A stretch of DNA of 62,297 bases from Glaciecola sp. UBA2563 (GTDB lineage Bacteria > Pseudomonadota > Gammaproteobacteria > Enterobacterales > Alteromonadaceae), in contig DDLV01000030.1 of assembly GCA_002340325.1 (NCBI GenBank), positions 1 to 62,297 of the forward strand, written 5' to 3'. Position 1 is the stretch's first letter. The number at the start of each line of letters is the position of its first letter. Below the pieces are notes generated by a model that did not search any database, was not told where the DNA came from, and worked only from the letters and a program-made list of their open reading frames with translations. Positions 55,475 to 62,297 of the stretch are shown here, piece by piece. Position numbers and translations under genes: made by a program.

Positions 55475-58400
55475 ATGAGTACTGAATTTTTTAAAGATAT
55501 AGGCTTGGATAAAGACTGTAACAACTTGATAGATAGACTAACTCTTCGAGCTGCACGATTGCCTAATAAAATCGCCATTGATGGTAAGCGCATGTCACTT
55601 ACTTGCGCCGGGCTACTTGAACAACTCAACCAAATTGCTCTATTGTTGAAGCAATATGATCCTTCAAACGATAGACCCGTCGCACTTTTGTTGGATCACT
55701 CAGAAAACTTAATTACTGCTATTCTTGGCGTTCATTTCTCTGGTAAGTGCTATGCTCCAATAGACGTTTCCTTCCCAAGCGATCGTCTTAAAATTGTATT
55801 GCGAAACATGACACCTTCTGTTCTCCTTACGGAGAAAAAATATCATGCAGAGGCCATTTCATCCGTCACCGCAAATACAACTGTTTTACTCGTAGACGAA
55901 TTGATTGAGTCTTCCAAAAATATTGACATTGATACTAACGCATTCCAACTGTTAACGCCTGATGATAATGCATACCTATTAAGTACGTCAGGTACAACAG
56001 GAGAACCCAAAGGTATTGCACATAATCAACGGAGTATGATGCGATCAGTCAAACACTATATTGGCGATCTGGACGTATGTTCAATCGATAACATCGGATT
56101 AATTCTACCCTGTACATACACTCCCTCTGTATTTTCTATCTTTGGCGCGATTGAAAGCGGTGCTACGCTTTGCCCATTTGATTTAAAAAATCAGTCTTTC
56201 AAAAACATAATTAAATGGATAAAAGAAAAACACATAACGCTGCTTTACAGTTCACCCACCTTATTCCGAGCATTGATGAAAGCGTGCCAAGATCCAATTG
56301 AACTATCTTCCATTCGCAGTATTCAATTAGCAGGCGAACCATTGTTTCGCAGTGATATACTGGCATATCAAGCACGATTTTCTGATGTATTTGATTTGTA
56401 CAATGGGATGGGTTCTAGTGAAACAAGCTGTTTAACTCGATTTTTTATCAACAGTAATACCGTCATAAGAGACGAACGCGTTCCTATTGGTATTCCCTAC
56501 GATGATGTCAAATTTTATATTTGTGATGAAAATGGCAAGCAAGTGCCTGATGGCAACGAAGGTGATCTCATCGCTGAAGGAGCTTACTTTGCCAATGGTT
56601 ATTGGCAGCGACCTGATTTAACCAAAGAGAAATTTTTTAATACCAACACACCCAATGTTCGTAGGTATGCTACAGGCGACCGAGCTTTAAGACGACATGA
56701 TGGAAACTACGTGCATCTTGGGCGTTCTGATGACCAGATAAAACTTAGAGGGCAAAGAGTCGAACTCGCCGCAATAGAGTCTACTATATTACACAGTGGG
56801 CTAGCATTGAACGCAGCTGCTGTACTTATAGAGCCTGAAGCAACAGAACCTTTCATTGCCGCTTTTTTTTCACCTTCAACCGACATTGCAGCATTGAGAG
56901 AGTATCTGTCGTCTCAGCTTCCTCCTTTCATGATCCCTACCCGTATTGTTTCAATGCAATCCCTACCTTTGAATACATCAGGAAAAATCGACCGAAAATC
57001 ACTTAAAACGTTTGATTTTTCCGACCAAACTAATGACGTTGAACAGCAGACTTCTGCACCACTTAATGTGATTCAAAACCGAATACTTGAATGTTTCAAA
57101 CGCATATTGAGCCGAGATGACCTGCATAATAAAAGCGATTTTTTCCAGGCTGGCGGTGATTCGATTAATGGCGTTGAGCTGGCGATTGAATTGGAAAAAG
57201 TGTTATCAATTTCAATTAATGTCTCTGCATTGATTGAAGCACCAACACCAGAAAAAATGAGCCAACTGGTCACTCAATCTTTATATGTCAATAAATCTAA
57301 AACACTGGTCAAATTTGAAACTTCATATAAAGATTTGCAAAATAGAGATGCTCTCCCATTGTTTTGCCTTCCCGGCCTACCCGGTAATGCATTGGCTTTT
57401 AGAGCACTAGCAGAACAGATGTGCCGTACCCGGGATGTTTATGGATTTGTTTATCTAGGACAGGATGGAAGCGGTGCCAATTTCAGCACAATCGAAGATT
57501 TTGTTGATACTTGTGTCGCGGAAATCGACAGAGTTTATCCCACTGGCCCTGTTGCCATAGCTGGCTACTCAATCGGCGGAACAATTGGTTATGAGCTGAT
57601 AAAAAAACTAAAAGCAAATGGGAGAGAGATAGCGCTGTTTGCACTAATTGATGCATATGCTCCTAATGACATCAAAAGGGCACATATCTGCCGTAGTGTT
57701 ATGTCAAAAATCAAACATATGTTCAAGCGAGCAGGATACATTAAAGAACAACAACGAGAAGTTTCAGATCTCGCAATAACACGAGCGGTATATCGTCAAA
57801 AGGTCAGACCTCAAAACATCAATAACACATTATTGATCGTAGCAAAAGACAATCCAAAGCCCTTTAGATTTGGATTTTTTGACAAGTACTTGCAATGGCA
57901 AAAGCTAATAAAATCGGGGATCCATACTGTTGAAACCAATGGTTCTCATGTAGACATGTTAAAAAAACATAAGGCAGCAGAAGTAACCAGTGTTTTAAAT
58001 GCTTTTTTATCTGACCAAGACATCTCTCAGGATAACAAAGGCAGTTTTTCTATGGAGACACTTTCAGATATCTGGAGATTTAGAAATGCATCTTCTTTGG
58101 TATTTAAAGAAATAGATGAAGACGAACTCCACGGGCCGATTAAGGCACTATTAACACAACCAAAACAGCTTACAAATAGACTACAAGAACACTTAAAAGA
58201 TGAATTGCAAACCAAGCTCGTTACTAGCACACAAAAAGGGTGTTTTTACTCTCGTAAAGTCTCAATCCACACGAAATCAACTAATAAGACAGCGGTGATT
58301 GCTGCTATACAGATTGCAATGAATCGATTCAATCGAAGTTTTGTAACGGAAGTCCTGCAGACAAGTATACCCTTTGGTACCATTTTAAAAAATCACGCCA

Positions 58401-58576
58401 TTGATTATTCTTGTGAAGTCGTATCCTTGTTTAAAATAGCACCCGACTTGGCATTGTCTGAAGAATTTGGCAGCGTTCAATTAAACAAACCGCTGTATGG
58501 TCGTTGCAACCGCTTTACAAATTCAAAAGGGCAGGTGCTAGCCAATGTAGTTGAGGTTATTGCAGATTGGGTTTAA
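55475..58576 (+). CDS. A-T-TE synthetase with C-terminal chorismate-lyase-like domain
   Basis: This protein of about 1033 aa has four domains. The adenylation domain has LSTSGTTGEPKG near 170, GSSETS near 310, GRSDDQIKLRGQRVEL near 415 and the catalytic lysine in NTSGKIDRK. The thiolation domain has GGDSINGVEL near 560. The thioesterase has GYSIGG near 695 and a histidine in NGSHVDM near 822. Residues about 880-1033 resemble chorismate lyase/DUF98 (TSIPFGTILKNH, YGRCNRFTNSKGQVLANVVEV). There is no condensation domain. Core A4 reads TYTPSVFSIFG, with Thr at the usual Asp235, which argues against an amino-acid substrate. The true start is uncertain; 55268 is also in frame. Confidence 0.82.
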   Translation: MSTEFFKDIGLDKDCNNLIDRLTLRAARLPNKIAIDGKRMSLTCAGLLEQLNQIALLLKQYDPSNDRPVALLLDHSENLITAILGVHFSGKCYAPIDVSFPSDRLKIVLRNMTPSVLLTEKKYHAEAISSVTANTTVLLVDELIESSKNIDIDTNAFQLLTPDDNAYLLSTSGTTGEPKGIAHNQRSMMRSVKHYIGDLDVCSIDNIGLILPCTYTPSVFSIFGAIESGATLCPFDLKNQSFKNIIKWIKEKHITLLYSSPTLFRALMKACQDPIELSSIRSIQLAGEPLFRSDILAYQARFSDVFDLYNGMGSSETSCLTRFFINSNTVIRDERVPIGIPYDDVKFYICDENGKQVPDGNEGDLIAEGAYFANGYWQRPDLTKEKFFNTNTPNVRRYATGDRALRRHDGNYVHLGRSDDQIKLRGQRVELAAIESTILHSGLALNAAAVLIEPEATEPFIAAFFSPSTDIAALREYLSSQLPPFMIPTRIVSMQSLPLNTSGKIDRKSLKTFDFSDQTNDVEQQTSAPLNVIQNRILECFKRILSRDDLHNKSDFFQAGGDSINGVELAIELEKVLSISINVSALIEAPTPEKMSQLVTQSLYVNKSKTLVKFETSYKDLQNRDALPLFCLPGLPGNALAFRALAEQMCRTRDVYGFVYLGQDGSGANFSTIEDFVDTCVAEIDRVYPTGPVAIAGYSIGGTIGYELIKKLKANGREIALFALIDAYAPNDIKRAHICRSVMSKIKHMFKRAGYIKEQQREVSDLAITRAVYRQKVRPQNINNTLLIVAKDNPKPFRFGFFDKYLQWQKLIKSGIHTVETNGSHVDMLKKHKAAEVTSVLNAFLSDQDISQDNKGSFSMETLSDIWRFRNASSLVFKEIDEDELHGPIKALLTQPKQLTNRLQEHLKDELQTKLVTSTQKGCFYSRKVSIHTKSTNKTAVIAAIQIAMNRFNRSFVTEVLQTSIPFGTILKNHAIDYSCEVVSLFKIAPDLALSEEFGSVQLNKPLYGRCNRFTNSKGQVLANVVEVIADWV

Positions 58577-59388
58577 ACCGATGCTAGCCTATCTTACGTT
58601 TTAAAAACTCAATATTTGCTGTCATTTTGGCAGGCGCTACGCGAACACTAGGAATAAGCGCATAAAACCAAACATGTCCGACGCAGATACTTGGCGATAT
58701 CTGAACGCGTATCACGAAGCTGAAAAGCAAGTTACTCTTCGCACCAAACCTGCTCTTCTCTATTCCAAGGTGTTGTTGGAATTGGTGATGTAACCATGTT
58801 TAATGAGCGTGGCGGGGGGGGATTTTTGGTCGAAGTCGGTGAGTATTTTATTGATCACGACCAGAACGATTATACACGATATTAATCTGACGTTGTGTTT
58901 GTAGCAATTCTCGCATTTATAGATTTCGATATTGAATACCCGTTCTGACTATCGGGTTACCGGACGTTTTACTTAGGTCGTGCCTAGTGCATCGTAGCCA
59001 CGTTCGTTACTTTGTCATTCGGCCAGGTTTGTGCTGTTTCGCTCGCGCTTCGATAGCGTCTACGGAGGTTGCAGCAAAAGTTTGAAACTCGGGCCCAAGA
59101 AGTTTGATAAGATAAATTGGTGAAAAAAGAAGTATCAAATTCGTTGAGCACTTAGCGCTCTCAATCAAGATACAAGCCATCTTAACGACAACAGTAGATC
59201 TAGAAAAACCAGTCATTTCAAGACCAGCCTCGCCAAGGAGGCGGAGCGCTTGATTTAGGATGTTTTCTCCTCAAAAAAGGTGATGCATGCATCTAATGTC
59301 CTGCTGGGTTTGCCAGCTTCAATGGGCAAAATAAAAAGTGAGTTGCGTATAAACAACTCACTTTTTTATTGACCGCTTGAATCAGTGG
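58577..59388. other. 812-nt region without a clear gene
   Basis: This is the longest gene-free stretch. It includes a 39-codon frame (58674-58793, starting MSDADTWRYLNAYHEAEK) and an adjoining stretch reading GVVGIGDVTMFNERGG in another frame; both may be scraps of a lost gene. An eight-G run lies at 58814-58821. Dyads near 59222-59290 may mark a worn dispersed repeat. Confidence 0.5.
59333..59366 (-). terminator. Terminator of the CHRD gene
   Basis: AAAAAGTGAGTTG pairs perfectly with CAACTCACTTTTT across an 8-nt loop, 23 nt beyond the stop codon. T-runs on either side make it usable on both strands. Confidence 0.9.
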
Positions 59389-62004
59389 TTATTCTATTTG
59401 TCCTCGAATCTCACCGCTCGGATTAGCAGGTGTATGCACATTGATGTAATGCCCCGCATTTAGAAGCATCTCTAGGATATCTGCATCAATCGTTAAATCT
59501 TCCGCTGACATCCACATATTTACGTTGTCTTCTGATTGCAGTAAACCGGCAAGCACAGGACCATTTGTGCCAGCTTCACCAACATGGATGTGTGCGGCAT
59601 TCGCATCTTCAACACCGCGTGTAATAACTACGACATCTAAGTCAAATGAATAACGATTTACAAGAACGTAGCCATCACCATCCGCATCTGTTTCTACCGG
59701 CGGAACTTCTTGATCTCCACCAAGTACAAACGTAAATAATGTGTAGTCGTTGGTGAGTATTTGACCACGAATTTCACCGCTAGGCATGGAAGGCGTATGT
59801 ACATTCACATAGTGACCACCACCTAAAAGTACTGCTAAAATATCAGCGTCGATTGCCGTATCAGCCGCAGTAGACCAGCGGTTAGGGTCGTCCTGTGCTT
59901 GTTCTAAGCCAACAAGGACTGGCCCATTGGAGCCGACTCTTCCGGTATGGATATGCGCCATAGTTGCATCACTAACACCTTCGGTCAACACTTGTACTTC
60001 AAGAGCAAAGGTATACATGTTTACCAATGCATATCCATCGCCACTAGCGTCCGTGATTACAGCAGGCACTTCTTGTCGTCCATCTAGGTTAAACGTTACT
60101 AGTGCATATTGGTTAGTCAGAATCTGACCTCGGATCTCTCCACTTGGCACAGACGGGGTATGAATATTCACATAATGTCCGCCACTTTTAAGCACATCCA
60201 AGATGTCTTGTTCTACAACAGTGCCCTCGGGTGTTGCCCAAACATTTACATCTTCTGCAGACTGTTCAAGGCCTACTAAAACCGGGCCATTTAGACCAAC
60301 TCGACCAGTATGAATATGTCCCATTACGGCATCTTCCACGCCGGTAGTGACTACTCTCACTTCGACAGAGCGCATATAGTCATCTATCAGTAAGTAACCA
60401 TCACCATTAGCGTCGGTCATGATTGAAGGTACTTCTTGCGCACCATCAAGCCCAAATGTGCCAAGTGTATAGTTTGGTGTAAGTATTTGACCTCTGATTT
60501 CGCCGCTTGCTACTGCAGGGGTATGAACGTTTACATAATGGCCACCGCTCAACAATACATTTAAGATCTCTTGATCTATGCCGGTATCTGCGGGCGTTGC
60601 CCACAATTGAACATTCTCCTCATCCTGTTCGAGCCCGACTAAAACTCCACCATTTATGCCAATTCGTCCAGTATGAATATGTGCAGCAACGGCATCGTCG
60701 ACGCCTTGTGTTAGGACTCTAAGTTCAAGGTCAAAATTGTCACTATTGATAAGCGCATAACCACTTCCCATCGCTTCGGTTCGAACAGAAGGAACTTCCT
60801 GAGCACCATCAAGCATAAAGGCGGCAACTGTGAGGTTATCGGTAGTAATTTGTCCTCTGATTTCACCACTGGCGACTTCTGGCGTATGCACATTGACATA
60901 ATGTCCACCGCTGAGAAGAACCGCAAGTATATCTGCATCAAGCGCCGTATCAGCTGGTGTTGACCATACATTGGCATCATTTTCGGATTGCTCTAATCCA
61001 ACTAAAACAGGACCGTTTGTCCCCACTCGTCCAGTGTGAATGTGCGCAGCAACAGCGTCCTCAACACCCATCGTCACTACTGTCGTTTCAAAATCAAAAG
61101 TAGAGGTGTTGACCAGTGCGTAACCGTAGCCACTTGCCATCGACTTTACATATGGAACTTCCTGAGCTCCATTTAGAGCAAAGGTTAATACATCGAAGTT
61201 ATTAGGAACTATTTGCCCTCTAATTTCACCTGAAGGTATCCTGGTTGTGTGAACATTTAGGTAATGACCTCCATTTGCCAAGACGCCAAATAATTCAGTG
61301 CTTAATTCTGCATCACTTGGTGTTTCCCAGACATTTTGCGTATCACTTTCCAACGCCACAAGCACAGGTCCGTTGTTGCCAACTCTTCCAGTGTGCACAT
61401 GCGCCATAGTTGCGTCATCTAAGTCAGCGGTATTCACCCGTAGATAAAAAGCCTGAGTGGTTGAGTTATAAACAACATAACCATCACCTGTTGCTTGTGT
61501 TCTGACGGAGGGTACCTCCTGTGAACCATTTAGCTGAAATCCAAACACAGTGACATTAGCGTTAACGATTTGTGCTCTAATATCGCCAGCCGGATTATCC
61601 GTCGTTAGTGCTTCGATGTACATTTCACCATCGATAAGCTGCTGTAACTGAGTGCCACTGATGCGAGAAAATAACTCCGCGACCGACCCTTCACCAGCTT
61701 GAATATTAAACTGCACGTCGCCGTTTTCACCTACGTTGCCAAATACTAATCGTGCACCATTAAAATTAGCAATGTTTGCCGTATTTAGTCTGACGCGAAT
61801 TAGGTTTTGATTGTCGTTATATTCAATAGACGCAGTCGCGCTGCTGTTGGTATCTAGAATAGGTGTTTGCTGATCGCCAGTCAGTGTGACGTTGATGGTG
61901 GCTGTAGGCGTGAAGGTATTTACCGTTGGCTCAGCATTATCATTATCGGAGCTACATGCATACACCATCACGGCAAGCAGTAGAATCGTAATTTTTCTAA
62001 ACAT
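59389..62004 (-). CDS. Lipoprotein with seven CHRD domains
   Basis: This protein of about 871 aa has a lipobox in LLLAVMVYACSSD. It holds one divergent and six well-matched CHRD domains of about 120 residues, each with QEVP-V near the start, AHIHTGRVG-NGPVL in the middle and GGHYVNVHTP---SGEIRGQI at the end. CHRD domains occur in chordin and in many bacterial surface proteins; their ligand is not known. The ATG at 62004 has AGGA upstream. It is probably exposed at the cell surface. Confidence 0.9.
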   Translation of the reverse strand: MFRKITILLLAVMVYACSSDNDNAEPTVNTFTPTATINVTLTGDQQTPILDTNSSATASIEYNDNQNLIRVRLNTANIANFNGARLVFGNVGENGDVQFNIQAGEGSVAELFSRISGTQLQQLIDGEMYIEALTTDNPAGDIRAQIVNANVTVFGFQLNGSQEVPSVRTQATGDGYVVYNSTTQAFYLRVNTADLDDATMAHVHTGRVGNNGPVLVALESDTQNVWETPSDAELSTELFGVLANGGHYLNVHTTRIPSGEIRGQIVPNNFDVLTFALNGAQEVPYVKSMASGYGYALVNTSTFDFETTVVTMGVEDAVAAHIHTGRVGTNGPVLVGLEQSENDANVWSTPADTALDADILAVLLSGGHYVNVHTPEVASGEIRGQITTDNLTVAAFMLDGAQEVPSVRTEAMGSGYALINSDNFDLELRVLTQGVDDAVAAHIHTGRIGINGGVLVGLEQDEENVQLWATPADTGIDQEILNVLLSGGHYVNVHTPAVASGEIRGQILTPNYTLGTFGLDGAQEVPSIMTDANGDGYLLIDDYMRSVEVRVVTTGVEDAVMGHIHTGRVGLNGPVLVGLEQSAEDVNVWATPEGTVVEQDILDVLKSGGHYVNIHTPSVPSGEIRGQILTNQYALVTFNLDGRQEVPAVITDASGDGYALVNMYTFALEVQVLTEGVSDATMAHIHTGRVGSNGPVLVGLEQAQDDPNRWSTAADTAIDADILAVLLGGGHYVNVHTPSMPSGEIRGQILTNDYTLFTFVLGGDQEVPPVETDADGDGYVLVNRYSFDLDVVVITRGVEDANAAHIHVGEAGTNGPVLAGLLQSEDNVNMWMSAEDLTIDADILEMLLNAGHYINVHTPANPSGEIRGQIE
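59400..61570. repeat. Tandem ~360-nt repeats within the CHRD gene
   Basis: The QEVP-coding segment recurs near 59706, 60067, 60430, 60790, 61150 and 61516, a period of about 360 nt. The units differ by many point changes, so the array is old, but close units could still recombine. Confidence 0.85.
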
Positions 62005-62297
62005 GATGTTCCTCATTATGTTCTAGTTTGGTTAGGACTGTTATTCGGTTGATTTACACAATCAATCAATGAGTGGCACTCAATAACTGACCCTGTTGAC
62101 GAACATATACTTCTGCTTATTTAAAAAGTTGCGCATCTATACAATATTTTTTCCTACATGAATTTGTCGTTCTCTTAATTACTGATTACACTAGTAAAAA
62201 TTGCCAAAAGTAAGTCATTAAAAAGTGATAAAAAATCGCAGTAGCTACCGCTTAATGTTTGTTATTGGTTATTTATTAATGCCCATATTGGTGATAT
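62005..62297. other. Upstream region of the CHRD gene
   Basis: This AT-rich region of nearly 300 nt carries the promoter of the CHRD gene and then runs out of the window. I see no gene. Confidence 0.5.

Noticed and set aside
59007..59216. Small minus-strand open frame
   Set aside because: No ribosome site, no recognisable motif, and it sits in a stretch that looks decayed.

Overview
The window is about 62.3 kb of AT-leaning chromosomal DNA (by eye roughly 40% GC). Its gene complement fits a marine gammaproteobacterium of the Alteromonadales type: PagL, an AlgE-like porin, a Zrg-type zinc locus, ATP-dependent PEP carboxykinase, many LysR regulators, several c-type cytochromes and short interspersed repeats. 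The genus cannot be fixed from the sequence. I saw no rRNA, tRNA, CRISPR array or intact mobile element.

Left part (1-15.8 kb). A broken IS91-type transposase tail is fused in frame to a copy of the last 127 nt of a LysR gene that sits intact at 5134-6054. Then come a CPBP membrane protease, a ten-helix metal or metalloid exporter and an amidohydrolase. A six-gene minus-strand unit follows (12425 to 7199): 2Fe-2S and molybdopterin subunits of an isoquinoline-1-oxidoreductase-like enzyme, two tiny XapX membrane proteins, an MFS exporter and a CxxC carboxymuconolactone-decarboxylase-like protein. A YcaC-like hydrolase and an XdhC cofactor chaperone are transcribed away from it. Two paralogous GcvA-like LysR genes bracket the cluster.

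Middle part (15.9-39.1 kb). A propeller-sensor two-component system, an LtrA pseudogene, PagL and an alginate-export-type porin are followed by a carbamoyltransferase / WalW-like deacetylase / GNAT operon, probably for decorating a surface glycan. Next is a zinc locus: ABC transporter, two DUF3299 proteins, MerC and a His-rich DUF2796 protein, with a good Zur-like operator. After it comes a methionine module: a MetR-like regulator with a perfect MetR box, a DUF1852 (MesX) protein and a short MetE-like (MesD) synthase. A class I glutamine amidotransferase and a sodium symporter with a frameshifted PfkB sugar kinase close this part.

Right part (39.2-62.3 kb). A four-gene redox unit encodes an NirB-like flavoprotein/BFD/membrane-cytochrome fusion, a multiheme cytochrome with eleven candidate heme sites, a Tll0287-like heme protein and a cytochrome c5. 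Upstream lie an FNR-like box and a second unit of truncated hemoglobin plus ferredoxin-reductase, suggesting a low-oxygen or nitric-oxide theme. An SLC13 transporter is flanked by inverted copies of a dispersed repeat. Then come a methyltransferase, pckA, a YidB-like protein, an exported MTA/SAH nucleosidase, an EamA transporter with a Gfo/Idh oxidoreductase, a tridomain synthetase (A-T-TE) carrying a C-terminal chorismate-lyase-like domain, and a lipoprotein of seven CHRD repeats.

The two best candidates for undescribed biology are the A-T-TE-chorismate-lyase-like fusion (55475-58576) and the flavo-cytochrome b / eleven-heme cytochrome unit (39355-43639).
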